Shown here one piece after another: positions 1 through 12,104 of a stretch of 64,000 bases of DNA. The notes beneath the pieces were generated by a model that was not told the origin of the DNA, ran no database searches, and was given only the letters and a program-made list of their open reading frames with translations. Every line of letters starts with the position of its first letter. The stretch's first letter is position 1. A program made the position numbers and the translations under genes. Source of the DNA: Phaffia rhodozyma (Eukaryota > Basidiomycota > Tremellomycetes > Cystofilobasidiales > Mrakiaceae); the NCBI GenBank assembly GCA_014706385.1, contig JACGZH010000006.1, forward strand, positions 372,001 through 436,000, in the 5' to 3' direction.

Positions 1-554
1 TGATTGACCACTCACCATCAACGCGATGTTTGCTGACCGTACACTGACCGGACCTGATCCATCTGTTTCCACTTGATCGAGCGCAAAGGATGTGATCCCG
101 TTAACGGGAACTGACTGACCCTTGGACCTTTACCCTCAAGGTCGGTCTTGTGTGGTCCAGGCCGGTTTTGGTTGGTGAGGGGAACACAACGTTCCTCGTT
201 CAGCTCAGTTCCTCTCACCTCGACTGATATATTTGCAAACAACCCCGGTTGTTGTTATGTCTGTTTATGCTTGCTGACGTCTTTGCTTGTCAGAACATGT
301 TCCTTGGGAAAGAAGGAAAAGTCCTATAAAGTCTTGCGTTCTTCGTCCTCTTTCCACTCTCTCATTCTTTCTTCATCAACAACCTTTCCTCGCCTTCGAC
401 CTCGACCTCTCTCTTTTTTTTCTTCTACTTTCGTTCTTCACGTTCTCTAACTAAACTTCCCACACTCGCTTCAACTTTTTCTTCAGCCCAGCCAACAACA
501 AGCTACCACCCGTCAACAACTTCGACAACAGCCATATTTGTGAGTAATATCAAC
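1..554 (+). promoter_or_regulatory. Upstream region of the secreted-protein gene with TATA box
   Basis: No gene is seen here. A good TATA element (TATAAA) lies at 325-330, about 225 nt before the start codon at 555. It is followed by a long pyrimidine-rich stretch (roughly 340-480) and then CAA-rich leader sequence, the usual look of a strongly transcribed basidiomycete promoter and 5' leader. Few other genes in the window show so clear a TATA box, which fits an inducible or highly expressed gene. The role is inferred from position and motif only. Confidence 0.45.
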
Positions 555-1764
555 ATGCTTGCCTTCTCCGCCATCTCTCTCGGTCTCGCTCTTTTCGCTT
601 CTGCCGTTCAGGCTGCCCCTGTCTCGGTGAGTTGTTCCTTCCGCTTTCCTCGTGTGCCCGTCTCGAACGTTCTGACTTGAACAACATCTCTCATTTCACA
701 GGAGAACGCCGAAGGCATGGTTGCCAGGTACGACGCCCACTCTTCCTCGAGCTCCAAGTCAGGATCCGCCAGCATCCTTGGTGATGTCGTCAGTCTTACT
801 GGCTCCGATCGATCTGCGGTACGTTCACTTTGCTGGCCAAATTCAAATGATAATATCTCGTCCTGACACACATTCCGATGTTTCCTCTTGGTAGTCCTCC
901 TCCTACCACAACCGTGATCTTCTCGATCTCAACCTCGACGCTGAAGTGTCTGCCACTCTCCAGGCCCTTGGTCTTTTGAGTGCCAAAGCCAACGTCGATG
1001 TAAGCCTATTTAGCTCCTTTCCCAGACGCATTTATAGGCATTCATGAGTTGATCATGGCCGTATTTGTTTACTCTAGGTCTCTGCTACCGTCGCAGCTGA
1101 GCTTGCTGTCAGCGGTCTTTCCCGAAAGAAGGATCACTCGCTCCACTACACGTGCCCCACCAAGGGGTGGAAGGCCCCTCCTGCTTACGAGTTTGGTTAC
1201 TGGCACCCTACCACCGGCGTCTGGATCAACGACAAGACGGCCGTCGATGCCTACCTATCCGTTCAAGGATATGTCCACGTACGTCTCGACTTCTTCATCT
1301 TTCTGTTTATCGTTCTACAGCTGACCATTGCGATCGTTTTGTAGCTTGGTCTCGACGTCGTTGTCGATCTCTTTGTTGACATTGATGCTACTGTCGCCGC
1401 TGTCGCCTCTGGAGTCATTGCTTCTCGGCCTGCTGATCTCACCAAGAAGGGCAAGGTTAGTCGTGCCCTTTTTATCTGCTTCTTGAGCGCGAATGTTGAT
1501 TCTTTTCCTATTTTGTTGTTGGATATAGTGTGGATACTGGGTCCCGAAATCCACCACGGCCGTTGTTGATGTCGTCGCCTCTCTCGAGGCTGCCGTTTAC
1601 GTCGATGCTGATGTCAGCGTCGAGGCTCTCCTCAACACCTGTGGTTTCTTCCACCTGTCTGCTGACGCTCAGGTCAGTATTCCTATTAAGCAAATCTTTA
1701 ACTTGTATCTATAGCTAACATATGATGTGTTTCCATGCAGGCTGCCATCGCTGCTACTGCCTAA
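555..1764 (+). CDS. Secreted protein of unknown function
   Basis: I do not recognise this family. Seven exons (555-626, 702-818, 895-999, 1078-1278, 1345-1455, 1529-1672, 1741-1764) join to 257 residues. The N-terminus is a textbook signal peptide: a hydrophobic core of about 15 residues ending AVQA, with cleavage likely before APVS. The mature part alternates short Asp- and Val/Ala-rich segments that would form amphipathic strands or helices. It has two similar aromatic motifs (FGYWHPTTGVW near residue 139 and CGYWVPKST near 203) and four cysteines, consistent with disulphides outside the cell. All six introns fall exactly between codons. Codon choice is strongly biased (GTC, GCC, CTC), like IMPDH, suggesting high expression. 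No TM segment or GPI signal follows, so a soluble or wall-associated product is inferred. Confidence 0.8.
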
Positions 1765-2068
1765 TTTTTGGCGAAGTCTCTGACCCATCCTTAGCCTCTG
1801 GTTGTTTGAGCTGAGACTGACTTTCTATCTTCAGCTCGTCCTTTGAGCTTACCCCTATCTTGCCATTCCATATACCCACCGATGAATATATGCTTTCTTG
1901 TCTTGACTCTTGAAAGGAGAATCTCGTGGTTGGGCGCACTTGGCAGTGTTCTGAGTAAATGCTGACAGCTTCAACGACCTAAATCTGTCAAACGTATCCT
2001 GTCAACTTCCTCCCCTATAAGATAGTGAAACATACATCTCTGCGTCCTTGGTTCTTCAAACAACCGCA

Positions 2069-3443
2069 ATGTCTTCTTATTTGAAAATCGAGCAGGATCC
2101 TCTTTTACTTAGCGACATGCCCTCTTCTCCCGGTTCACGACACTCCTCAGTCTCCGTCGGTAGAACTGGTGTCCGACCCAAACAACACTCGACCCGTCGA
2201 GCTACCTCGATCGCTGTGGTTCCTACAGTCGTTCCCTTGCTTCCAGCTCCTAAACCACGAGCAAGCGCTGATGATGTACCCACACACTCATACTCATCGC
2301 CAATGAAGAGACCTCGAGTGACGGCTTCTGAGGAATCATCCAAAGAGAAACAGAGCAAAGGAAGAAGATGGACATTGTCGCCTATGAGGCGAACGATTAG
2401 CCAAACCAGCTTTTGTGGAAGCGACGATCCGTTGGCGGATGACGCTGAAGACATGTTGATTATTCAGTGTCAAGATAAAGTCCAGGAAGCGTATTGGAAG
2501 GACAGGGAACCTGATCTTAGTGATGAGGAAAAGGTCATGCATGAAGGGAAGAGATCGGACGATGTGGATGAGAATGAGGACGGAGAGAAAGTGGGGGAGA
2601 AAAGCCAGGCTAAGAACAAACTCTATGAGCGGAAACTGACGGAATCTGTTCTCAAAGAAGAGGAAGATGACTTAGTAGAGAAAAGAATTTGTTCGGTCGA
2701 GGAGAAGCGTGTCACTCTTGATGAAGAGCTGGAACGAATGATTGAGGTGCGTTTTGAATATTTCTTGCATCGATACCGTAATGAGCTGTATGCTGTAGGC
2801 TGATACAGAGTATCTGCCGGATACTCACATGCATGTAATAGTTTAAAGTACAGACTCTCTTGGAAGAAGTCATGGCCGGACTTCGAGACGAGCTCCATGA
2901 AAGAATTGTAGCCAACCTGTTCGTGGGCATGTCTGTGGATGTCAGTTGTTTGTTATCTAGGCTCTTGGCTCAACGACCAACATGTGCTGACCCGTGGTGC
3001 TCGATAGACTGCAATGGTTCACGCCTTTCTAGCCCCTCAACTGAAGAAACTTCGATCTAACATCGTCCATGCCGTCTTGATGCGATCTGCGGATGGAAAG
3101 GAAGAAAAAGAGAGAGAGGACGAGCCCCCCCATATCGCGTTTGTATTGGTCAGTCCGTTATATCTCGTGCGCAAGCTCCTAGCACCCTTGTCCGGATTAA
3201 CATCTTGGTAACATTTCAACTCGACAGGATCGGATTGGAACATTGATGGATAACCTGACACGGTCTATTAAAGAGGGCTACGTCACTCGACTTCTAGCTG
3301 CGTGGCCACCAACTCTTGACCGGATTCGCGCGGAGAGGACGGCAAGGGAGATTGTAGAGGTAAACGAGTGGTCGCCTGGCATAGATAAATTGGTACGGCT
3401 GTGCGTTGAAAGAGCTCTAGAGGAAGAGCGAAGGAGGGGATGA
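2069..3443 (+). CDS. Conserved-looking hypothetical protein with charged middle and helical C-terminus
   Basis: The family is not recognised. Four exons (2069-2746, 2854-2940, 3008-3148, 3228-3443), all joined between codons, give 373 residues. The first 120 residues are Ser/Pro/Arg-rich and look disordered, with basic patches such as KRPR that could serve nuclear import. Residues of about 120-220 are very acidic (DEDGEK and EEEDD runs). The last 150 residues, spread over exons 2-4, are predicted mainly helical (LEEVMAGLRDELHERIV, LKKLRSNIVHAVL) and are probably the folded part. An in-frame ATG at 2048 would add seven residues; 2069 is chosen because it lies nearer the typical leader. It is convergent with TPA1, whose stop is 155 nt downstream. 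A nuclear role is only a guess from composition. Confidence 0.7.
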
Positions 3444-3598
3444 GCAAGAAACAGTGTCATTCGGTGTTCTTTTTGTGATCTCTTTCTGTCTTCTTGAAGC
3501 TTGTATGCGATTTCTGTCTGTTTGATGATATCATAAGTTGAGTGGAAGAAACAGAACCAGAACGAGAAATATGAAAACTTTTATTTTATCTATCGCGG

Positions 3599-6130
3599 TT
3601 AAGCGTCCTGCGAGGAAGCTTCTTCGCCTTCTCCATCCTCGTCATCACTCTCAGCCTCGACAGCACCAATTTCCCACTCCCCACCGATATCCCACCGGCA
3701 ACCTGGGGCAGCGGCGCTGAGGTATTTCTGAAGAAGCCAGTCAGTAAAAACAGATTTTGTGGAGAGTCAGTTCGAGCATCCTCACCGATCAAACTTCAGG
3801 TATACAAGGAAAGTGAGATTAGGAAGACGTACAGTAAACTTCATGACCTTTGCATCTCTCATAACGATCATGACCGAGTTGAATGATGGTTGAGAAGTTA
3901 ATAGAGGTCCATCGTCTTCGTCGTCATCTTCCTCATCCTCGGCCGCATCACCATTGGTCTCTCCATCTTTCGAGTGGTCGTGTGAGCATTCTTCTCCGTC
4001 GGCATGGCTATGCTGTGCGGCCTGTGCTTTGGACGATTGATAAACAGCTGGGTCATCATCATCGTCCGGAGGGGCGAGGTAAGCCTGTAAAGACAAGAAG
4101 AGGGCCATGTTTGAAGCGTTCAGTATCAGATTTGATCATCAAAACCTACAAGAGGGGACTGACCTCCCACCCGCCCCATTCTTCGCCTCCTTCCTTGTCC
4201 TCCCACTTCTCTCCGGGGGTCAGGCCTAGTCTAAAGTCTAGCCTAACCTCCTCGTCCTCTCCTCTAGCCAGTGTGTAGTCCAACCCAGGCCTGAACCTTC
4301 TAGCTTCCAGTCGTCTAGCCACAGGAACAAAGCCGGTGATGAGCGCCAACCAAGTTCTGAACGCTTGACTAGGCAACACAGTCGTCAATAATGTTGACAA
4401 GAGCGGACTGGGAGAACTCGATGGACTGCCCGTAGGATCGAATGAGGTGGCTCCTTCCGGCTCGTCGAGTGAGAGGAAACGTTGCCTCGTCGAGGGGCCG
4501 ACGACGTGCCAGCCTTCGACACCTTCCCCTACCGCCATAGAGGGAACAAGTCCGCCTTGCCGACTAGCGAGATCAAGCCCATCGGCTTTGTCTCGGGCGG
4601 CGATGAGACCCTCGAGTTCTTTGGCCAGAGTTGGGTGCAAAAACTTTTCGAGAAGAAGGAAAGACTGTTCACCAAATTGCTGAGAGAGAAGCGAGAGTGT
4701 TGATCTTTGAAGGTACTGAGGATGGAAGTAAGGCTTGAGGAAAGTGATTTCGTCAGGGGTAAGAGGAGTTCCGGGCAAAGGTACTTCAGAGTCCTCTGGG
4801 TAAGGTGTCAAGACAGAGGAGAGGGGCGACTGGGTCTGTTTATTTGTAATTTATTTCGAGTAAGACCAAGAGGAATGGATTGATCATTTTGTGAAGTCAG
4901 TGTCAATAATGGTTTGGCGCCTATCTTCCTCAATCGGTTGATGTCCAACATGATACATACAATCTGTTGGAGAGAAGAAGCTAGACCTTCTTGTTCGGGT
5001 CCTTCGTAGCCCTCTTCACCCTCAATAGGCTTATGGAACCTAAAGACATGATCACGTTCCCAGCATTAGTCTTCTACTCTTTACAAACGATGACAAGTGT
5101 CTCAAGAGAAAGTAATTAAGAAAGAACTAATCCACCATCCTGAAATACTCTGTCTGACGACGCCTTCAGGAGCAACGACTTCCTCGACCGAATGATAACT
5201 CTTTCCGGGCTGAACCTCGAAGAACACGAATTGACCCCACTTTGGGGGAATCACCTTCGTAGGGAAAACATCCGACCCAGTTTCCTCTCTCCAAGTCTTG
5301 GGCGGATTTTCGGGTGAGAACGGGACGTCCGGAGTAGGAAGCGCCGGGTAAAGCTCGAGCGCACCGCCATAAGAGGTGGGCCACGCCGAGGAAGGAAGAT
5401 ACAAGATCCAGGAGATTCGTCGAGTTGAGATCACGTCGTCGTGCAAGAGCAAGTGACATCTGTGAAGGCAAGCTCGCAAGCGACTCGGTTAGACAGTGAA
5501 CAGATAATGGATGTCTTTTCAAGATGGAAATTCAATTTGAGACTGACCCCTTGGTATACCGGGTGGTGCTTCCGTCCACCTTCTTCTGAGACAGTGGCCC
5601 GCACCCAGTGACTTCTCTCACCCAATTTCTGAACTTGGACGAGTACAGGGCCTCCTTAAGTTGGCAGAGCGCAGGAAGCTTGTCCAGCCGTTCTTGAGGA
5701 AGGTGTTCGGGAGAAAGAGAAGAGAGATCGAAGGATTGGTTGATCTGACGGTTTATAAAGGGCAATAGCTTAGATTTCAATATGCAAAGCCCGGAAAGAG
5801 TGAGAGTATAGGTGATTCGGATGGAGACGTGCGAACCTTGTAGATATCGGTCTCCTTCATTCCCCAGCCAACTAAACCACCCAGTCCTCCTTCTCCTCCA
5901 TCATCCTTAGAGTTGACTTCAGTCAGGACCTGTTTGAGGAGATCATCCGAAAAGAGAGACTCGACGACCGAGTGTTTGTACGGTCCGGCGGACTGATATT
6001 CTTTAGCGAGAGTAGCCGTCTGAGCCGGGTCAAACAGGTGAGGATTGAAGTCCGCCGGTTGACTTGCAGAACTCGGCTTGAGCTTCTTGGCCGCGTTATC
6101 GATCGGTGACGGTGATCGCTTGGTCGTCAT
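3599..6130 (-). CDS. TPA1: Prolyl 3,4-dihydroxylase TPA1/Ofd1
   Basis: This is a 2-oxoglutarate- and Fe(II)-dependent dioxygenase. In yeasts the family hydroxylates a proline of ribosomal protein S23 (Rps23), affects translation termination, and in fission yeast regulates the sterol/hypoxia factor Sre1. Seven exons (6130-5837, 5744-5548, 5459-5136, 5039-4961, 4835-4164, 4084-3833, 3727-3599) give 648 residues, almost the length of yeast Tpa1. Visible landmarks are the N-terminal KETDIYK motif, the iron ligands in YTKGCHLLLHDDVISTRR, the conserved GALELYP segment and the second iron histidine in PGKSYHSVEEV, followed by GWFH. The second, non-catalytic double-stranded beta-helix half lies in the long fifth exon. 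The C-terminus carries a very acidic linker and ends with GCRWDIGGEWEIG. The start ATG at 6130 fits family length. It is divergent from PI31. Confidence 0.93.
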
Positions 6131-6455
6131 GGGTGCTTGAGGTCAAGGCGGATGAGAGTATGGTGAAGAGTTGGACGAGTCTGGCGAATCCTCCAACCAG
6201 GGTTGATTAAACCTGTTCAACTTTTTTTTCCTTTTTTTTCTGCTGTAGCCCGGAACGTGCCGGAAGAAACGTCACTGTTGATAATTCAACAAAGCTGTGC
6301 TTCAACCTTCCACGTTCAACATCAACCAAGAGATGACGATCGTGATGGTGGTGGTGGTGTTGGTGGTGATGGATGAGTGGGTTCAACGATCTGTGTCTTT
6401 AACCATCACTTCGTTCTTGCTCATTGGACTGATCCACTTACTCACGCTTACAGAA

Positions 6456-7921
6456 ATGTCCTCGACAGTTAACTCTGATGTGTACGATTCCATTCGAGGC
6501 TACCTGCCTTCGGAAACTAGCTTGACGCTCTCCTCGCCACAAGAAGCTTTGGGCGTGCTCATCCATACTTTACATGCTAGAGCAGGCTTCCGGCTCGCTT
6601 CCTCGGCTGATAATGTTCTTCCTTCTGCCTGGTCCAAAGACGCGCCAGGGGAGATAGTGTTGGAATATATCCGAGCGGAAGGTCCCGGTACTTTCAAGGT
6701 CTGGCTGGCCGGAAGAGGTGGAAGAGTCGTGGTCGGCGTGTTAGACGTGGAGGTAAGGTTTGAGTTTTTCTCCTTTCGATGACTGATAGCTCTTTATTGA
6801 CAACATAATGGTCTAGCATTCTTTAGAAGGACAACAACCATCATCTGGCTATCCCGTTATCCGAGTACATTGCATCGATTGACTCATTTCCGTTCTCCAT
6901 TGAAGATTCTTCGCAAAGTTCTGACAAGACGAACGCCGATCAGATCGGCCCGCTCTTTGTGTCTCCTTCCAAGCTTCAAACACTGATTGAGCTGTACCAA
7001 AAGGACATTCTTTCCAAGTTAGATTCCTCCCAGGGCGAAGATCAAGAGGAATCTACAGAGGATAGGTTGGTGTCGATGTACTCTTATTAGACAAACGATG
7101 AGTGCTGACGTGATCAGAGTTTTCTTTCTTTCTTATACGACAGCAAGGAAAGGGGCATCAGTGGAAATATGTCCTCATCAAGGCAGCAACCCCCTTACTC
7201 ATCGCTCCAAGAATCACGATCAGAACCTGTCGGAAACTTGGAACGATCAATGCCGTCTGCTCCTCCTTATAACACTGGTCAACAAACGTTTGACAATCCG
7301 TCCCGAGCTAGCATCGGCGCTGCTGACCTGGATCCTCTAGCTGCTTCGCCTATGGCTTATCGTCCGGTATCGACGTTCCCTCCTATCGGTGGTATCGGCG
7401 GTCTCGGTTCTGGCGGGATGAACCCTCAAGGAGGGATGTACATGGATCCTTCTCATCCACTGTTCCATCCGTCGTCCGATCGATCCCAAAGACAGCCTGG
7501 TCCGTTCCCTGGTCATCCACAAGGAGCGAGATTCGATCCTGTGTCACCGTTCTCAGGAAGTATTCCCGGTGGAGGTGGCGGTTTTGGTGGAGGCGGGCCT
7601 GTAGGTGGTGGATGGAGTGGGGAGCCGGACAACGATGAGTTTATGCCACCTGGAATGGGACAGAACAGGGATATGGGTGTGAGGTTTCCAGGTCAAGGTG
7701 GAGGGAACCCAGGGATGGGCGGGATCGGAGGCATGGGAATCGGGGGTATGGGTTTGGGTGGTAGACCCGGAAGAGGAGCAGGAGGCGGATTCGGGGGAGC
7801 AGGAGGTGGCTTTGGAGGGGTGAGCTTCTTCATTCGGAAACCTTTCGGACATCTGCGCTCTCGAGTAGCTGATCTGATTTTTGTTTCTTCTCTTTCTTAT
7901 CTGATGACACAGGTCATGTAA
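6456..7921 (+). CDS. PSMF1: Proteasome regulator PI31 (Fub1/PSMF1 family)
   Basis: PI31 binds 20S and 26S proteasomes and modulates their activity, assembly and transport. Exons 6456-6752, 6827-7065, 7144-7819 and 7913-7921 give about 406 residues. The N-terminal 180 residues match the PI31 FP domain, with an amphipathic start (IRGYLPSETSLTLSSPQEAL) and the buried LEYIR strand. The C-terminal half is Pro/Gly-rich with the family signatures GGMYMDPSHPLF, GARFDPVSPF and DNDEFMPPG, then a long Gly/Phe/Met repeat region. The final exon is only nine bases (Val-Met-stop). The classical C-terminal HbYX proteasome-docking tail of animal PI31 is not evident. The ATG at 6456 is used; an upstream in-frame stretch from about 6333 would add a Val-rich segment unlike the family. 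Confidence 0.88.
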
Positions 7922-8457
7922 GACCTCACTAGCCGTTTGAAAGGGACTTTGAAGGGTTGAGCTACCGTTGTGGATTCATTTTTTTCTTCTCTCCCAATCG
8001 GAAGGATGCGCTGTGCTTTTTCTTTTCTTTTTTCTATTCTTGAGTTTGACTATCGACTTGCGTGTACGGTCCCCTATGCCTTATGTATGTTTCATTCCCT
8101 TACATCGTTCATCTGATGTATACGTTTTATGATAGTTCTCTCTATACGCTATCTATGTCATAATCACAATTGGATTGTTATCCTTTTCCTCTTCTTTCGT
8201 TGCTTCGACTATGGTTGAAGTTATCTCTGGAGAGGGAACGGATTTGAGGGTCATGGTTGTGATTAAGAGTAAACATGCCTGCGGATCATTTGATGACGAT
8301 GAATCCGTTTCGTTTTGCCACACACTCAACCGACCATCCATTCATCTTGAGCACATTTCCATCTCCACTTCCTTAAACTCACAGATAACTAGCTTTTGAC
8401 CCATCCTCGCTTCGTACGAATTCTTCCCGACAAGGAGAGAAGATAGGAGAAGAAGAA

Positions 8458-10679
8458 ATGCCAACTGAATCACCGCCGTTACCTCGAGCTCACAAGAAAG
8501 CGGCGGAGGCCGAAGGTTATACGTCACTCAACCAACACGTTCAAGCCAGAGCGGCCCACGAAGAAGCAGCTGTATTATTTGCCGAAGCCGAACGACTTGT
8601 GAAGGATGAAGGGGTGAGATTTGATGTGTTTCCGGATGAGTGGAGACGTTGCGTTCTGATGAATTTTTTGGTTCTCTTTCCGGTTGTGTGTATCGGAGAA
8701 CAGGCCAAACGAGCGCTTCGGGCGTTGAAAGCACATCAGGATCGACTGGCCTTGGATTCATCTCGTAGAGTGTCAATTCCGAGTGTGAGTTCTGGACCAA
8801 GTTCTAGTCCAAATCGATTGGCTGCCTCTCCATTTTCCTCCTCGCCGATAACACCCCGAGCTCGACAGGGAAGCAGATCATCGGTAAGCGAGAATGGAAA
8901 TTCACTCCCAAACACGCCTCCTTTTGCTTTAGTGCCTCCCAGTCCGACCGGTATGGTAGGTAGGACCGGGCTAATGAGGCAGGCTTCTGAGCGAGCTGCC
9001 ATTCAGCGGCATCTGGAGTTCTCCAAGATCAGTTCGGGTGGAAGTGTGACTGGAAGTGCGAGTGCGACGGGGAGTGGCAGTGGCAGTGGGTTCCGAGAGG
9101 AGAGCGAATCGATTTCTGGCTCGCCTACTACGGGTTCGTTTGTCTTTCGATTTTCCGTAAACGATAGAGAGTTTGAACCTTTTTCCTTCTTCCGATTTTT
9201 TTCCTCTTTTGGCCATCTCAGGCTCTTTCATGGTTCTCAAAGATCAGAAGGTTAGCACTGTCTATGGGACTTGCCTAGTCTCAAATCTATGAGTATCACC
9301 ATCCGGAAAATCTGTGCGCTGAGGGTGTGATAAACTTTTCTCTCTCGCTTCGCATATCCTTCATCTTCTGTAGGCCGATCCTTTTCAACGGTTTTGGAAC
9401 GTAGTCGAAGGTGTGCTTTGTATCGAATCATTATCATCTCTCTCTGTTGCTGACGGATTTTTCTTTGAAATATAAAACTCTTGATCAACAAAAACGACGA
9501 AAGGAATGCTGCAAGAATTTTCGAACCCGGCTGTAGCATTCGCAAGTGCGCCTCTGGGATCTATCATCGATCCATCTACAGGTCGACTATCTGTGCCTCT
9601 ACCTTCATCCTCGCCTAGTTCTTCATTGCCTTTGAGCAAACCGGACGGCAGTAGTAGTGATGGTCGTCGATCGACTGGAAAGTCGACCCGGAAAAAAGGT
9701 GAGTTCTCTGAGGGCAGAAAATGTTGTATGCGCGTGAATGTACTTGTGTCCTAAAAAGATCAAGTATATGTGTGTGTAGTTTCGAGATCTACTTCGTCTT
9801 CCCGATCGAGTCAGGATTCTTTCTGCCTGCTGCCAGAGGTCGACCATTCATCTTATTCGAGCACGAATGGAAAGGAAAAGGAGAAGAGCGATGGGAAGAC
9901 AAGGGTTGAGATAGAGGACCGAGCGTAAGTACTCTTATATATATATATATATAGAGGTGTAGACAGATCACGGATCGAGACAACTTTTCTTTCCCTTTAC
10001 CTCAGGCCATCCTCAAAAACGAGAGAAGAATTGTTATTAGAGAACGAGTCACTTCGTCTATCGCTCGATGCTTTGGCCTCGCATGCCTATGGGTTGCAGC
10101 AGCAGCAACAACAACAAGAACAACAACGGCAACACCGAGAGCAAGAACAAAGAGGCGACTCTGGATCGGTCATGAATAACCTAGGTATTCGTTCGGGCTT
10201 TCTTCATCAGAGTATCAGTCCGGTTCATATGACTCGGTTACGGAAGGAGGTCGAGAGAGTATGGAGGGATGAGGAAGAACGAGTGATGGAGGCTAGTCGG
10301 TTGATCGGTGGCACAGAGAGCTTACCTGCTGGTTCGGCCTTTCCATCTTCTTGGAGTGTTGTCTTTGATCGAATCCGGGTACTGACAGATGGGTTTCTCC
10401 TTTTTTCTTTCGTCATTTTTCTCTTTCCTAAACAGATCAACAGAAGATTCGGGAACTCGAGAGACAAGTGCTACAACTCCGGATGGAGAACGAGCGGCAG
10501 GTGAGTGTCTATGGGCTTCCTTTCCAAAAGAATGTCCAACAGGGATACTGATGTTGAGTGTGTCTACATTCTTGCTGGCTTGATAGAGGACATCACTAGT
10601 AAAGTTCAGGGAACGGTTTGACCAAATCAAGATAGAGACCCGGAAGAAACGAGAGTTGGCTGGCAAGACCGGCGGCTGA
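8458..10679 (+). CDS. MIT-domain coiled-coil protein, ATG38/NRBF2-like
   Basis: Nine exons (8458-8613, 8704-9133, 9222-9250, 9374-9410, 9504-9698, 9780-9924, 10006-10378, 10444-10500, 10587-10679) give 504 residues. Residues of about 8-75 form a helical hairpin repeat (AHKKAAEAEGYTSLNQHVQA, then AHEEAAVLFAEAE and AKRALRALKAHQDRLA) typical of MIT domains. A Ser/Pro/Gly-rich linker follows, then a conserved-looking short motif ADPFQRFWNVVEGML. The C-terminal third is coiled coil with a glutamine run. An N-terminal MIT domain plus C-terminal coiled coil is the plan of Atg38/NRBF2, which bridges the autophagy PI3-kinase complex I. That assignment is inference from architecture; another MIT protein of the ESCRT/Vps4 field is the alternative. 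Intron 1 (90 nt) is free of stops and in frame. Confidence 0.72.
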
Positions 10680-12104
10680 AAGAGATTAGGGATGTACACA
10701 AGTATGTATAGGAAGTATATAGAAGATGTAAAAGAGGGCAAGCAGAACGTTTAAGGGATGAACGGTCGGAATTCGGAAATGGACTTTTGTCCTTTTTTGT
10801 GCGAATGGCAAATTAAGAAGGAACGTTTCAGGGTGTATTCCAAATCAACGACGACCGATGGCAACAGAATAAATGACCAAGCTTGTGTGCGCTGATACAA
10901 TGGGGAGGGGCAATGAAATAGCAAGAGACAACTCTAATCTAAGAAGCGATACAACAGTATGAGCCAATAATATAGTATGAGCCGATATGAACTAACGCGA
11001 GGGAATGCAGCCAATACGACAGACGAAAGAACGATGACTGATCTTTTGAGAGTAGTCCACTAGAGGATTGTATTGGAAAAGGAATCAAAAATTAATTCGA
11101 AAAAATAAATGAGGCGAGAACAGTCTAGCCCCATACGAATCCAGTCAAATCCAACACTTAAGATAAACTCAAGCTTAACTCGGGTTAATCGCCCCTGACT
11201 CGTTGTCTTCTGGCCAGGAACGTTCGCCCTGCCGGTTTGTGCCTGACCATCTCCGCCCTGCCCGAGCCTCCCCGCGGCGTGTTTCGATCGTTTATTGTTG
11301 TCTTTTTTCGCCATCGAGTCACCTTTCGTGCTCTACAGGTCCGTCTCGGCCGAGGTATGTATATAATCCACCCACAGGCCGTGCCTTGTCCCGTTCTCTT
11401 CTTTTTTCTTTCTTTCTCCCCAACCCAACAAACTACTTTCATCCCATCCCCATCATCATACTCTTTGCCCACGATGTGTTAAACTAAGAACACGAACCAG
11501 ACAAACACGAAAGAAAGGTGAGTACTGGCAGAATGAATACGTGGTGCTGCTGGATAGTCTCCGAGAATGGGTGGCTGTTGCAAAAGGTGGTCACCCTCTG
11601 GGGTCGTTCTGACTTCACTCGGTGCCCTGAATATACTGCTCAGCCCTCGAACACGTTGACTAACAATGTTCTCTCTTGTTCTCTTCTTCCTTCCTGTCAC
11701 CGTTCCTCCCGTCACTCTCGCCTCGACTTCCTTCGCCTTCACTTCCTTCCTGTTCCTGTTCCTGAACCCACTTGAACCCCAACTGCTGTCAGCCAAAACA
11801 AAAAGACGATCCACAAAAGAAACCATCTCTTTTTCGAAACCCCTTCAGACACCTTCCCCAGAACACCATGCCTTTCAGTCCGAAACCTTCTGTTGAAAAC
11901 TTTGCACACGATCCACCTCTACCGACATCAAGCATCTAGCGTTGCCTTCACATTAAATCCCATATACACGGCATCATTTCCCAGCTTGTGGTCCCTGAAG
12001 AACACTGCAAACACCTACACAAATCAATTCTAGTTCACACAGAAAAAAACTCAGAACACCTCAAGTATCATCTCGTTTGTACATCCAACGTTTACATCAT
12101 AAGA
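10680..12104 (+). promoter_or_regulatory. Long intergenic region and probable spliced 5' leader of the next gene
   Basis: There is no credible coding region in 1.4 kb. A TATA-like ATATAATC at about 11359 is followed by a strongly pyrimidine-rich tract (11390-11470). After this comes a good donor, AAAG/GTGAGTACT at 11519, and a CT-rich stretch ending in an acceptor TGTCAG near 11791. This suggests a transcript starting around 11400-11450 with a 5'-UTR intron of about 270 nt and a long leader before the ATG at 12105. Such large spliced leaders are usual for tightly regulated fungal genes. All of this is inferred from sequence signals. Confidence 0.4.

Noticed and set aside
6297..6455. Upstream in-frame extension of PI31 with a Val-rich hydrophobic stretch that could be a signal anchor.
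   Set aside because: PI31 is cytosolic and starts near the MSSTVN methionine; the extension is a GTGGTGGTG repeat that looks like leader DNA.
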